DNA from: Meandrina meandrites
Taxonomy: Eukaryota; Cnidaria; Anthozoa; Scleractinia; Meandrinidae
Reading direction: 5' to 3'
NCBI GenBank assembly: GCA_963693305.1
Contig: OY855915.1
Location: 3,561,618 to 3,625,617, forward strand
DNA length: 64,000 nucleotides
Part shown: piece by piece, positions 1 through 38,762 of the stretch
How the letters are laid out: each line of letters begins with the position of its first letter
How positions within the stretch are numbered: position 1 is the first letter of the stretch
Notes under the pieces: model-generated
Database searches by the model: none
Seen by the model: only the letters and a program-made list of their open reading frames with translations
Told to the model about the DNA's origin: nothing
Position numbers and translations under genes: made by a program

Positions 1-379
1 TTATATGCTAGGCTATCACTAGGCACATGTAGTCATAGACTGCCTATATTTTGCATTTGCCATGATTCATTGCACTCAAAATTGACCTCTAAGTATAGCA
101 CAGGAAAGGGTAATTGTCTATTAAAAACATGCAAGAAAGTTCCTGTAAAAAAGTTTTATAAAGTAAGATCATGGTAAATTTAAAATGATGTTACGAGTGT
201 GGGACAAAAATCTGACTCCCCAATAGGATGCATGTCACATAGATGTATGAACCTAGTAAATGGCCTAGCTTACCATGAGTTCTGACTCGTAGCTCAGTGC
301 ATAGAGCCCTGTCTGGTGTCCCACACTCATGACATGATGAAAAAAGGTTTCATGACAGTTATTAAATAAAAATCCTTAC

Positions 380-3300
380 CACAACTTGTACAAGTTTGGC
401 TGCATTGTAATATGCTGCTTTGTTAAGTTCTCCTGGGAAGGCGTCCAGGGCTTCATGTATCTAGTCATAAAAAAATAAAATAATGCAACAGACAGGAGGA
501 ATCTCACTTGATTTTAAGTGCATAAAAAATTTGATGGTGTATGAAGTTTACTGACAAGCAACCATCACCTCTTTGTAGATGTTATACTTTAGGTCAAAAT
601 TAGCTTTTAATTAGGTCATTTTTTTTAACCTACTAGTAAGTTATTTTTTTAGCCTTGTTTATTTTTTTTCTATACTTGGAAACTAAATTAAAAAATCTCC
701 CCTCTCTTGCTGACTCTGATCCCCTCAACCATCCTTACTTACCCTCCCCTACCATCTGCTATTACCCCCCCCCCCCCCCCCTAAGTAGTGTCATCTATTT
801 TTTTTGGACCTTTTTACTAACCTGCACTTCTAGGATTTGAACTCTCAACCCCCAGATTTGCTGAACAACCCCTTATCCACTTTGCCACATAGGAAATGTT
901 GGGTGAACCACTATTTTTTCAAAGTATTATTATGACTCTAATCCAAACCCTAACCCTAATAACCTGAATTTTGACCTGTAATATAGACACTCCTAATTAA
1001 GAGGAAGGAGGAGATTGAAAGGGGAGAAAGATGGTGCATGGGCTTTATATTTCACTCTATCCAATTTCCCCATGCTTCATAAGTGTACTACAATGTATAA
1101 TAATACCTTTGGTAGAGATAAGAGTTACCTTATACAGTCTTTTAACGAGCTCGGCAATTGCTTCAGTCTCTTGTAACTGTCTCACAAGGTCACCATGTTC
1201 ACGAGCAGCAGCATCAAGAGGGACTTCAACAGAGTTCTGTGAAAAAGAATTATGACAAGTTACTTCATCAGAATATAAAGGGAGCCCCAATATTTCTAGT
1301 TACTTCATGCAACAGAAGCTAGAACTGGGCTGCAAATAACAGTCGGGCATCGGACAATGGCAAACCAAAATTTGCAAATGTCAGATAAAATCCCAACTGT
1401 GGTCGGACAGAATGTCCAGACCAATGTTCTGTTTTGACAAAGCTAGATCAAAAAAAAAAAAAAAAAAATAGATTCAGCACTTTTGTTTTGTCCGATTAAA
1501 ATGGTGACTTAGTTGGACACATTCCCCTTTCAAGCGAAAAAAAATTATTTGCAGCCCTGTAGAATAAGCTTTAGGCCAATGGATTACTTTGGCCGGAGCC
1601 TAGATTCCACCTTAGTTTATGAAATACCCCATGTTCGCACCTGATGCTGTGCTTGGCACCAAGTGTAAATGCCGCCAATTAACGGTAAATAAAATTAAAA
1701 AATAGTACTAAAATAAAAGTTGAACTCACCTTCAATTTACCAGAGACATTTTGGATTTCAGTTAGAAGGTTATTGACATTCCAGTTCATTTCAAATGTTG
1801 AATTACTGAAATCTAAAAATTCATCAAAGGTGTATTCCTTGTAAATTGCTTGAAGGACCTCTGCCTGTTGATACAAAATGTAATTCAGATCATTTAATTC
1901 AGATTTGTTAATAAAACCAATGATGTTTTACACTTCTATGAAAATTTAAAATAGTACATATAGCAGAGGTTTGAGAGATCAAAATCCTGGAAAAGGGGTG
2001 GAACACAGTACTTAATAACAGTCAGAGTACACTCCCTTAATTGGCATTAACAGGTATTTGCGGCCCAGCAGGGTATGATTTTTGAGAAATCATGTTTTAA
2101 TAGGGTATACAAATTCACTATTTAGTGCTTTGAACAGGGTGTCTTTCTGAGCTGAAAGCTTTGAACAGGATGTGGCATTATTGGTGCACTGTTTTCATGT
2201 GTTGTAACATCAGTGTTCTCTGAAGAAAACTAATTCTGTTATCTCAGTTGTACAAAAAAAGTACTTCCTGAGTGTGACATCGTGGACTAAATATGTATCA
2301 TGAAAAAAGTCTCTTGTCCTAAACAGGGTTAGGGTTTAAAGGTCTCCATGGCACACCCCTTTCAAACTTCTCTTAAGTGCCCCCCCTCCCCCCCCCCCCC
2401 CCCCCCCCGAACCCCCACCAAGAAAAACTACTGTTCCATTGGCTAAGTTCAACAAAAATTCCGGGCTTGGGGGCTAAACGGTAAGCACCCAGTATCTTAT
2501 TTGATTATGTTCTGCAAAATTATATTCTAAGGAAAATTACAAAAGAAGTGATTCATTCATTCATCCACCCCCCAGGGGAGGGGGGGTACTCAGGATTTCA
2601 AGTGATGGGGATGATTGAATCGGAACAAAAATCAAGACCCAAAAATACCCAGGGCTTCCAACAAAACCCAAAAAATCCCTGGACCAAAAATAAACCCCAA
2701 AAAAATCTCATGCTGAATTTCTGACCCCAAAAATTATAAACATTAAAAACAGAAATTGAATGTTTGTTTGTTTATTAGTCATTTCATCTGAATTTATCTT
2801 TCCTTCATGTGGTCATTTTAACAATGCTAGAGACACCCAGGAACACCTTCTTTGATTGTGCTTTATTCGCAGAACTACGCAGCCAAGTTCAGTTACAGTG
2901 ATACCCATAAAAAACCACCTTCCCCCGAATTTTCCTACCCTAAAAAATCCTGGAATCAAAAATTTCAAACCCCAAAAAATCCTTCTATCATCCCTGACAA
3001 TTGAAATCCCGAGTATCCCCCCCCCCCCCCCCAGATCCACCCACCCATGCATGCATGCATATATGAATTCGTTCATTTAGCCATTATATTAAGCTTAAAA
3101 TACATAAATTACAAAATTATCTTTCTAATGAACTAAAAAATGGAGATTATAAATTGGTAACAAATTTACACGGGCTATTTGCTATTAACTTAACTTAATT
3201 ATGTTGAGAAAAACGCTCTGTGGATAAAACAATTACGAGCTTTCGAATGTTCGATCAACAGTCTTCGACTGGTAAAGTGGAAGACTGTAGATGGAACAAC

Positions 3301-3560
3301 TTAATCATTAATTGCTTATTTTAAGCTAAATTGTATAAGCTTAAAATGAACAATTTTAATAGCGCCGGTCAACTCCAGCCGGTGATTTCAATAAAGGAAA
3401 AACTTGCCTTCACTTCTTCGGATTTTTGTAATGTCTTCTTCACACAAGAATTAATGTCTTCTTTTTCTAAACGACCAGATTTCAGAAGCACATCTGTGAC
3501 CAGACTCGTACTGGGCTTACGAATTGTAGAATCGTTCTCCTTTTCCAAATTTTCCGCCAT
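380..3560 (-). CDS. ZW10: ZW10 kinetochore protein, first four coding exons (3' part lies outside the window)
   Basis: ZW10 is a subunit of the RZZ complex, which recruits dynein and checkpoint proteins to kinetochores, and also acts in the NRZ tether for Golgi-ER vesicles. Coding exons on the minus strand are 3408-3560, 1730-1864, 1129-1236 and 380-460, all phase 0, together 159 codons. Exon 1 contains SLVTDVLLKSGRLEKED, which closely matches the N-terminus of animal ZW10; the later exons keep its coiled-coil pattern (AEVLQAIYKEY; LVRQLQETEAIAELVKRLY). The ATG at 3560 is chosen for its strong context (AAGATGG) and because the homology starts soon after it. Exon 1 ends at AAG|GCAAGT, a GC donor; the other donors are GT. 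Introns hold poly-C runs, a small inverted repeat (192-332) and the TIR element at 2569. Family assignment is by recognition; the remaining exons lie left of base 1. Confidence 0.88.
2569..3035. mobile_element. Non-autonomous TIR element (family also at 55868)
   Basis: Inverted termini contain GGTACTCAGGATTTCAAGTG on the left and its imperfect complement (TTGAAATCCCGAGTATCCCC) on the right, next to variable poly-G or poly-C. The interior has no coding sequence and is full of repeats such as CCCCAAAAA(A)TC. It lies inside ZW10 intron 1. A second copy of the family lies at 55868-56409 in the opposite orientation, which supports calling this one mobile unit. No clear target duplication was found. 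Confidence 0.6.
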
Positions 3561-3777
3561 CTTGGTTCTTGAGCTTCGCGCCAACAAAATTTCAATTGAT
3601 AGCTACTTCATGTAAGACTATTGTGAGACTTCCGAGGGCGATCCGACTGTTACCGAAAAGTCTATCGATGATTTACGAAGATTACCGATTTCGAACATTC
3701 ATCCAGTATTGTTCGAGAACGCGTGTTTCCCGCCGCAGTTCATAACACTGAAGATTTTGGGAACGAGAGGAAGCGGT
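3561..3777. promoter_or_regulatory. Shared divergent promoter/5'UTR region between ZW10 and EZH2
   Basis: The two start codons point away from each other and are separated by 217 bp, so both 5' leaders and both core promoters must fit here or overlap, unless upstream non-coding exons exist. I saw no TATA box. The segment is richer in CG dinucleotides than the surrounding introns, as expected for a housekeeping bidirectional promoter. The regulatory role is inferred from position. Confidence 0.55.
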
Positions 3778-30726
<26,949 letters not shown>

Positions 30727-30842
30727 GATATCACACACCACTTTTTTTCCATAACACACGCACTGTAGAGATACAAAACGACAAAGTCATACTAAACTGA
30801 CGTGTGTATTATTATAAGTATTTTTGTCGGATATATTTGAGA

Positions 30843-30848
30843 AATAAA
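30843..30848 (+). terminator. Candidate polyadenylation signal of EZH2 (exon 22, copy A)
   Basis: AATAAA lies 117 bp after the stop codon within TTGAGAAATAAACGCG; the duplicate copy keeps the same signal at 47240-47245. Position fits a short EZH2 3'UTR. Confidence 0.6.
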
Positions 30849-31176
30849 CGCGATCATTTTTAAAACCAGTGTGTTGTTTCAGCATGCATGGTATATGTTT
30901 ACGCATTGTCCAAGATGGTTTTTCAATCGATCAGCAGAGAGCTGTGTTTCTTTTAGTCAGTAAGACACTACCTCTCTGGAACCTCTATTTTCATTCGCCC
31001 GCTGTAAACACTACCTCTATTGTTATTCAGGGCTAGGGGCATTGTTATGACCTGTTATCTATTGTTCTGAGAACCAATGAAGTAACTCGTTCCGAGAGGT
31101 AGTGGGCGACCCCTTTTAGTTGGTGTCCATTGTTAGATTAATGCTGTTTTTTTTTCTGCAACGGAAAGGAAAATTA
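30849..31176. other. EZH2 3' flank
   Basis: No gene is seen. The segment contains two versions of an ACACTACCTCT motif and, further on, its inverted form GAGAGGTAGTG, so it may be a decayed repeat. Confidence 0.4.
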
Positions 31177-31696
31177 CAGTCAACTCTCGTCTTGCGGACA
31201 CCCCGCTATTAGGGACACTATTACAAAATTCAGGTCCCCGGCGAAAGCTATAGAGGTTTGACTGGAAATGACTCCCGCTATTACGGACTCTCGCTGTTAT
31301 GGAATTACGGACACTTTTGGTGGTACCAAGAGAACAATTTTATTGTTTTGATTCTTGATAAAGCGAACACCATGACGATCTCATATGACATTACGCAAAG
31401 TTGCAGTCTGTTGTTCGCTATTTGTCTGAAACACACTAAAAACACTTCTTTTTGCATCAATTCTTTCAGTAGCTGTACAACAGACTTTGCTTTTTCATTT
31501 TAGCTTGCACGTTTTCCTTCCAGACACTTTAGGAGAGATCAAGCCCTCATCCTCCAATCCCAACGACTGCTTTGTCTTTGTTATTTCACCGTATGTTAAC
31601 GGCCCTTTTTTCTCTCACACCCCGCTATTACGAACTCTCGCTAATACGGACACTAAACGAAGTCCCGAGGGTATCCGCTATCACGAGGGTTGACTG
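31177..31696. mobile_element. pogo/Tigger-like MITE
   Basis: Terminal inverted repeats CAGTCAACTCTCG (left) and the complement of CAGTCAACCCTCG (right) are flanked by TA dinucleotides. Internal repeats include CCCGCTATTA and TTACGGACACT. The TA target and the CAGTCAA-type ends fit the Tc1/mariner-pogo group. It is 520 bp long with no transposase. Confidence 0.75.
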
Positions 31697-31752
31697 TATT
31701 TGGTAATTCCTAGGTGTAAAAAGAAACAGTTTTAATCAGTTTAACGTTGACC

Positions 31753-32079
31753 ATGAACAATACCAACAAAAACAACAACGAATCGGCAGACCATCATTCA
31801 GGCAAGGAGAGCAACCGTACTCCTGGAACTATTGTCATCATAAACTCCCGGATAAACTGTGCTCTTAATGCTCCACTGATGCTCATATCCATTCTGGGAA
31901 ATGGTTTGGAAATCTGATGAAAAACGCTTTATCGTGTTTGATATATTACTTAAACATGGCGCGATTGAAAAGAAGTGCTCTGAACACTTTCGTGTTCTAC
32001 ATAGCTTTAATTATATGCTATTTTCCATTGTACACACAAACAGCAAGGCATGTTATGTAAACAAACAGAAGAAAACTAG
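31753..32079 (+). pseudogene. GPCR relic, receptor 0 of block B
   Basis: The start (MNNTNKNNNESADHHSGKES) through the first half of TM1 is recognisable and then frameshifts. The next recognisable part is the end of the third cytoplasmic loop and TM6 (NMARLKRSALNTFVFYIALI), and a further deletion leads to the tail (ACAAACAGAAGAAAACTAG). TM2-TM5 and TM7 are gone. The leader keeps CCTAGGTGTAAAAAG (near 31711), like the receptor at 19684, and it follows EZH2 exon 22 by 1.0 kb. It is best read as the block-B counterpart of receptor 0. Confidence 0.85.
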
Positions 32080-33621
32080 ACATTTTCTTCTTCCTGAAGA
32101 AAAGAAACCGGGCGCAGCGCAATTTATAGCACATGTTCAAGAAGGTTGTGAAAATCAAGAAGTGTAAATAAGAATGGTGATGTTAGATCGACGTGCACAT
32201 AAATTGTTCTCCCTGCTTGGAGGATACACAGCAGTTCCTTAAGAAGCTGTTCAGGAGTACGATTTCTTTTTGTATTTTTTTTGGATAAATTCTAAACGAA
32301 AACGAAATAAAAAATCTTCCTCTGTATTAGGACTTTAACCTGCATTTACAATCGATGTATATACCCTTAATTAAGTAGTGAAGAATTGGAGGCTGACTGA
32401 ATATAATTCTATTGTTGCCTTCAATAGGAATTCAAACCAGTAGTCAGTCTGTTGTTTCATTTCGAATTTGTATATTCAACATGCAGCGCACAGGCTAGCA
32501 TAAAATGCTGGTTATAATTCCCGCGCTAAGAAACATGCCTGATTATCGGCCCAGCTCTAACGCAAAACAATACGTCAGGATAATTTGGATGTGGTCAGCG
32601 ACTCGAAAGTTGGTTATCAATAATTTTTGCGAAAACAATAATAGAAATGATTAACTTGCAAATTGAAGTTTCTTAGCCATCAGTTACAGACAAGACTTTC
32701 GTGACACGTTTGGATTTAACAACGAAACGTTCCCGAACACGCGATTGCTAGCCTTGTCCGAATCATTCAATATGACGGAAAGGTAATTTTCCTGTAAAAC
32801 ATTTGGCGTCGCAAGGTGTTTCATGTCCGCTTATTCCCAAACTCCTCGTCACCTACCTCGATAAGAGCTCCTAATTATAAGTCGACCAAAAACCCTTACA
32901 AAGTTGCTAACGTTTAGGAAATGATCACAACAGCAGCTATCTAAGTTATTTCAAAGGGGCTGTAGGCTTTTACAATTCCTCTTTGAATTAGAAAGTAACA
33001 AAAGGAAAATAGCAAAGTTTGTCGCAGTTAACAATAGAATATTTAATAATTTTCTGCTTTGAGTTGAGAACAATAAACAGCGGCAGTCGATCTGTAAGAA
33101 TAGCGACAATGTTTCAATATGTTTACAGATTTTTTTTACATACAGCGAATCTTGACTGGTAAATAATATTTTTCAACCTTTTTGGAATTTTTGTTTCCTA
33201 AGTGAAGTATTGAAAGGCTGTTAACATTAATGTAAAGAAAGTTTAATCTGAAAAGGCGCGCTGGTAAATGACTGTTGTAGAAGTGTAATAAACCGCTCTT
33301 CGAATTCTATTTGGAACCAATTCTAATTACATGCCAATCTCACCAAAACACTGTGTCCCTTTTTGGGCAAAATGAATAGGTAATGAACACACTTCAGGAA
33401 AAACATCAGAAGAGCGAGTTAACTGATCACCGGATGTTCAATATAACACATCAAACTATGTTGTTTTCTGTTGGCGTCTCTACAACTGCACTATCTCTGT
33501 CATAATATGGCTGCTGGAACAAAAGGAAGAATTATTTGGAACTCACGCTGTACTAACGCTGTTAAAAAAAACGTTTTCACAACGCCTTGCGTTCGTATTC
33601 ATTACAAAGCTTAAGTTGACG
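32080..33621. other. Array spacer with spacer repeat in minus orientation (about 32650-32835)
   Basis: This spacer is homologous to 20599-22114. It includes an inverted copy of the spacer repeat (ACGCGATTGCTAGCC and its flanks) about 0.8 kb upstream of the receptor at 33622. No ORF of its own. Confidence 0.6.
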
Positions 33622-34533
33622 ATGAATGATCCCGAGAAAAACAATAACGGTTCGGCAGACCATCATTCAGACAATGAAGACAACTCTACTCCTGGAACTA
33701 TTGTCATCATAAACTGTTCTCTTAACGCTCCACTGATGCTCATATCCATTCTGGGCAACGCTTTGGTATTGGCCGCCATAATAAGAACTTCTTCCATTCG
33801 CTCAACTTCAATGATTATTCTCTGCAGTCTCGCTGTTTCAGACCTTCTTGTTGGGCTTATTGTACAACCGATTTTTATTGCTCTTCAACTTACGAAAGAC
33901 CCTTTCGTAGCACATGTTTGGAACGTGACAGGGCCCTCTTTATGTTCAGTTTCTCTCTTGACAATAACAGCCATCACTGTGGATCGATTTCTGGCTCTTC
34001 ACTATCACATCAGATATGCTACTTTAGTGACTAAATCCCGTGTTAAATATACTTTAGTAATTACATGGTTCTTTAGCTTGCTTATATCAGGTTTTTACTT
34101 TTGGAGCATTCGTGCAAATAAATTTATTCTAGGCGTTGTTACTATCATTTGTCTTATAATTTGCACATTTTCTTTCGTTATAATTTATCTCATTGTTCGT
34201 CGGCATCAGTTACAAATCCACGCTCAACAACAGGCAGTGCAAAGTTCCAATGCTGAAAATAACGTATACATGGTGCGATTGATAAGAAGTGCAATGAACA
34301 CTTTCGTGTTCTACATAGCTTTGATTTTATGTTATTTTCCAATATGTATTCTACTGATTCGTTATGGAAATTCTGGCAAACAGTTGGAAAGAGAATGGGA
34401 ATTTGCTAAAACTGCAGTATATGTTAACTCGTCCATCAATCCATTTTTGTATTGCTGGCGTATCCGCGAGCTTCGAACGGCAGTTGTAAAGACTGCAAGG
34501 CAGATGTTATGTAAACAAACAGAAGAAAACTAG
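33622..34533 (+). CDS. Class A GPCR, receptor a of block B
   Basis: Intronless, 303 residues, with the ATG at 33622. Array hallmarks are intact (GN, LAVSD, DRF, CYFP, NPFLY). TM6-TM7 (CYFPICILLIRYGNSGKQLE) matches the receptor at 22115, its block partner, but TM4-TM5 (YFWSIRANKFILGVV) differs, so the pair has diverged or exchanged segments. The third loop has NVYMVRLIRS where the others have NLNMARLKRS. Its leader lacks the TAGGTGT motif seen upstream of most others. Outside the original EZH2 intron, but between exon 20 and the second copy of exons 21-22. Confidence 0.92.
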   Translation: MNDPEKNNNGSADHHSDNEDNSTPGTIVIINCSLNAPLMLISILGNALVLAAIIRTSSIRSTSMIILCSLAVSDLLVGLIVQPIFIALQLTKDPFVAHVWNVTGPSLCSVSLLTITAITVDRFLALHYHIRYATLVTKSRVKYTLVITWFFSLLISGFYFWSIRANKFILGVVTIICLIICTFSFVIIYLIVRRHQLQIHAQQQAVQSSNAENNVYMVRLIRSAMNTFVFYIALILCYFPICILLIRYGNSGKQLEREWEFAKTAVYVNSSINPFLYCWRIRELRTAVVKTARQMLCKQTEEN

Positions 34534-35274
34534 ACACTTGATTTTTTTCTTAAGAAGAAGATAAATATAGACAGTGTGCAGTGAATTTTATAGCACATGT
34601 TGAAGAAGGTTGTAGAAATCAAGAATTGTAATTAAATACTGTATTAAATAAGAATTGTTAATATACAAGATAAATACGACAGTCATGTTATGTCGAGGTG
34701 CACTGCATGAAATTGTTCTCGGTGCTTTGGAGGATAAACAGCAGTTAATAAAAAAGGTATTACAAGAGTGCTTTTTGTTTTTCTTTTTGTATTTTATCTG
34801 CAATAAGTTCGTAATGAAAACGAAATAAAAAGTCTGCGTCTTCAGTACTATAAAGTGCATTTATAAACGATGTATAGCCTAAAATAAGTTTTTGAGAATT
34901 GGAGGCTGACTGAATAGAAATTCGATTTTTTAGGATCGACCGCCAATGTAAACTATTTCCCGTAGAAGATGGAAACATATGCCGTTTTCATATTACTGTT
35001 TTTCATTCAGAGAACAATTGTCAACATCTAGAACTTCTTTCAGAAAACGACGACGAGGGAAATCCTAATGCTTAGTTTTGAAGATAAGCAGCTAGTTTCT
35101 TGAGAGCCTTATCAAGATCTTAATTCTCTTTCCTAATCTCTATACGTTTCTTACATCACCTTTAGGGAGACTTTGATTAAATGTTTGGCACAGTTTAGTT
35201 TTCCTTTTGTGGTCGTTTTCTTAATGTTAAAACAGGAACTTCAAAAGGAGTTTTTTGATAGACTTGTAAATGGG

Positions 35275-35612
35275 GCAGGGAAGTTGGAAACGAGCTGATA
35301 GCGATACGTGTATTACATTCAATATTTGCTGTCGCTTAACTCAATTCAGTTGGCTGTCAACATAAGGCAGAGAAAGCTAGATGGGGAAGGGGAAGTTGGA
35401 AACGAGCTGATAACGATACATGTATTTTGCATGCAATATTTGCTCTCGCTTAACTCAATTCAGTTTGGCTGTCAACATAAGGCAGAGAAAGCTAGATGGG
35501 GAAGGGGAAGTTGGAAACGAGCTGATAACGATACATGTATTTTGCATGCAATATTTGCTCTCGCTTAACTCAATTCAGTTGGCTGTCAACATAAGGCAGA
35601 GAAAGCTAGATG
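35275..35612 (+). repeat. Tandem triplication of a unit of about 117 bp
   Basis: Three copies of GAAGTTGGAAACGAGCTGAT ... CATAAGGCAGAGAAAGCTAG follow each other (starts near 35280, 35392 and 35509). Single copies stand at the homologous places near 23745 and 26900, so this is a local expansion in block B. It ends at the spacer repeat at 35623. Confidence 0.85.
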
Positions 35613-35622
35613 ATATTTTACA

Positions 35623-35815
35623 ATGAAATTTCCTTTCCGTCATCGGTTGAATAATTCGGACTCGGCTAGCAATCGTTTCTTCGGGAATGGTTCGTTGCTA
35701 AATCCGAACGTGACACGAAAGTCCTGTCTGGAACTGTCGGCTAAGAAACTTCAAGTTACAAGTAAAATCATTTCTATTATTGTCGTCACAAAAATTATTA
35801 ATAACCTAACTTGTA
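35623..35815 (+). repeat. Receptor-array spacer repeat, copy 6 (+)
   Basis: Nearly identical to the copy at 23858 (CTAGCAATCGTTTCTTCGGG, CACGAAAGTCCTGTCTGGAA). It lies about 0.6 kb upstream of the receptor at 36393. Confidence 0.7.
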
Positions 35816-36392
35816 AGCAGAGGAAAAAATAGCAGTATTTTATTCTAGACTGCGTATTTAGTTCTGTGAAGAAATTACGTCTTGACAACTGTTTTGCATT
35901 TGAACCAACAATAGCGACAGTATTTTATTATGCTTATAGCTTTGTTTTACAGACGGCACAATTTTGACTAGTATATATTTTTGAAGTGGTTCTTTAATTT
36001 GCGATTCTTATTGTTTTAGTGAAGTACTGAAAGGCTAGATTATTAAACAGCGTAAGGGAAGTTCCATCTAAAAAGATACACTGGTAAATTACCAGAAGTT
36101 TAATCAAACGCTCTTCCGGTTATATTTAGGACCTATTTATAATTACTTGACAATCTCGCAAAAACCCGCTATCATTTCTAGCAAAAAATGAATAGTTAAT
36201 GAACACATTCAAGGAAACCTTGAGAAGAACCACTTAATTAAGAATCACCGGATGCTTTTGTTTTCTATTGGCGTCTCCAATGTTGGACCCTCTTTGATAT
36301 ATGTGCTTTTCGCTGAACTGAAAAGGAGAATTGCTCATTTTTAGGTGTTAAGCAAACAGGTTAACGACATAAATTTTTCTTATTAAACGCTG

Positions 36393-37292
36393 ATGATGAA
36401 TAATACCGACAAAAACAACAGATCGACAGAAAGTGAAGACAACTCTACTCCTGGAACTATTGTCATCATAAACTGTGTTCTTAATGCTCCACTGATGCTC
36501 ATATCCATTCTGGGCAACGCTTTGGTGTTGGCCGCCATAATAAGAACTCCTACCATTCGCTCAACTTCAATGATTATGCTCTGCAGTCTCGCTGTTTCAG
36601 ATTTCTTTGTTGGAATTCTTGCTCAGCCGATTTTTATTGCTGAACAACTTACTGAGTACCATTTGGTATACCATGTTTGGAGGATGATAGGTCCTTCTTT
36701 ATGTTTCGTTTCTCTCATGACAATAACGGTCATCGCTGTGGATCGATTTCTGGCTCTTCACTATCACATGAGATATGCTACTTTAGTGACGAAATCCCGT
36801 GTTAAATGTACTTTAGTAATTATATGGTTGATTAACTTCCTTGGATCAGGTTTTAACTTTTGGAGTTTTCGTATTCATAGATTTGTTTCAGGCGTTCTTA
36901 TTATCATTTGCCTTTTTGTTTCCACATTTTCTTACTTCAGAATTTATCTCATTGTTCGTCGGCATCAGTTACAAATTCACGCTCAACAACAGGCAGTGCA
37001 AAGTTCCAATGCTGAAAATAACTTAAACATGGCGCGATTGAAAAGAAGTGCAATGAACACTTTCGTGTTCTACATAGCTTTAATTATATGTTATTTCCCA
37101 ATGTATATTATGTTGACTCTCCATGGAACCTCTGTCAAGGACTGGGAAACAGAATGGAACTTTGTTGTCACTGCAGTATTCATGAACTCGTCCATCAATC
37201 CATTTTTGTATTGCTGGCGTCTTCGCAACCTTCGAACGGCAGTTGTAAAGACAGCAAGGCAGATGTTGTGTAAACAAACAGAAGAGAACTAG
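36393..37292 (+). CDS. Class A GPCR, receptor b of block B
   Basis: Intronless, 299 residues, almost the same as the receptor at 24638 over the whole protein; the few differences include NKNNRSTESEDNS at the N-terminus, LCFVSLMTITVIAVDRF in TM3 and RLRNLRT after NPFLY. DRF, CYFP and NPFLY are present. The upstream 0.7 kb (spacer repeat, GTGTTAAGC leader) also matches, which shows that the duplication covered regulatory sequence as well as the gene. Likely functional; ligand unknown. Confidence 0.92.
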   Translation: MMNNTDKNNRSTESEDNSTPGTIVIINCVLNAPLMLISILGNALVLAAIIRTPTIRSTSMIMLCSLAVSDFFVGILAQPIFIAEQLTEYHLVYHVWRMIGPSLCFVSLMTITVIAVDRFLALHYHMRYATLVTKSRVKCTLVIIWLINFLGSGFNFWSFRIHRFVSGVLIIICLFVSTFSYFRIYLIVRRHQLQIHAQQQAVQSSNAENNLNMARLKRSAMNTFVFYIALIICYFPMYIMLTLHGTSVKDWETEWNFVVTAVFMNSSINPFLYCWRLRNLRTAVVKTARQMLCKQTEEN

Positions 37293-37869
37293 ATGCTATC
37301 CCCTTTCTGAAGAATAATAGAAATAGTAATAGAAACAGTTTGTAGCGAGTTTTATAGCAAATGTTGAAGAAGGCTGTAAAAAGAAGAATCGTTTACAAGA
37401 TAAACACTACAGTTCTTGGACATGGTGATGTTAGATCGAGGTGCACTTAAATTGATCTCGGTGTTTTGCAGGATTAACAGCAGTTCCTTAAGAAGCTGTT
37501 ACAGGAGCACGATTCCTTTTTGTATTTTATCTGGGATAAATTCTAAACGAAACGAAATAAAAAATCTTCCTCTGTATAAGGTCTTTAACCTGCATTTACA
37601 AGCGATGTATTCCCTTAATTAAATAGTGAAGAATTGAAGGCTGACTGAATAGAATTTCTATTGTTGCTTCAAAAGAAATAACCAGTAGACAGTCTGTTAT
37701 TTCTTTTCAAGCTTGTATATGCAGCATTCAGCGCACAGGCTAGCATAAAATGCAAGTTAATATTTCCGCGGGTTTATCTGCCCATCTCTAACGCAAAATA
37801 ATACGTCAGGATAATTTAGATGTAGTCGTGACTCGAAAGTCTGTTATCAATATTTTTTGCGAAGGCAAC

Positions 37870-38045
37870 GATGGAAATGATTAACTTGCAAATTGAAGTT
37901 TCTTAGCCAACATTTCCAGCCAAGACTTTCTTGACATGTTCGGATTTAACAACGAAACCTTCCCGAACATACGAGTGCTAGCCGAGTTCGAATCATTCAA
38001 TATGACGGAAACGTAATTTTCCTGTGAGATATCAGGTATCACAAG
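37870..38045 (-). repeat. Receptor-array spacer repeat, copy 7 (-)
   Basis: Inverted copy, with its extended tail cut by the transposon that begins at 38071. Before that insertion it would have lain upstream of the receptor at 44137, as the minus copies lie upstream of 22115 and 33622. Confidence 0.65.
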
Positions 38046-38264
38046 TCGTTTCCTGTCCGCCTATTTCCAAGAGCGGTACTGCACCGATCCAAAGCGGCTC
38101 TGTGATTGGCCATCTCGCGAGAACAATGGAAGATTTTTTTAAAATAAGAATTGTCTTCCTATTTGTCGCTAGTAAAACCTCTCCTGCTGTCGTCATGCTC
38201 ATTTCTGTGGTACGAATACTTGCTGGTTTTTCCTACTCTGTTAGTGATAGTGAATGTATTGTTG

Positions 38265-38762
38265 TTACCGAGCGTACCGAGCGTACCGACTGTACCGACT
38301 GTACCGACTGTACCGACTGTACCGACTGTACCGATTGTACCGATTGTACCGACTGTACCGACTGTACCGACTGTACCGACTGTACCGACTGTACCGACTG
38401 TACCGACCGTACCGATTGTACCGACTGTACCGAGCGTACCGACTGTGCCGACTGTACCGATTGTACCGACTGTACCGAGCGTACCGACTGTACCGACTGT
38501 ACCGACTGTACCGAGCGTACCGACTGTACCGACTGTACCGAGCGTACCGACTGTCCATACCGACTGTCCATACCGACTGTACCGACTGTACCGACTGTAC
38601 CGACTGTACCGATTGTACCGACTGTACCGACTGTACCGATTGTACCGACTGTACCGACTGTACCGACTGTACCGACTGTACCGATTGTACCGACTGTACC
38701 GACTGTACCGACTGTACCGAGCGTACCGACTGTACCGACTGTACCGACTGTACCGAGCGTAC
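38265..38762. repeat. 9-bp minisatellite (TACCGACTG)n
   Basis: About 55 copies of the 9-mer, with scattered variants (TACCGAGCG, TACCGATTG) and two TCCATACCGACTG interruptions near 38555. Because the unit is a multiple of three and lacks stops in any frame, long ORFs appear in several frames on both strands (CTD, VPT, YRL, GTV and QSV repeats). These are artefacts of the repeat and not genes. Confidence 0.95.

Noticed and set aside
292..312. tRNA-like TAGCTCAGTGCATAGAGC in ZW10 intron
   Set aside because: No B box at the right distance and no cloverleaf; at most a SINE scrap inside a small inverted repeat.
940..962. CCCTAACCCTAA telomere-like motif (also near 2326)
   Set aside because: Only two units, within intron sequence; chance occurrence.
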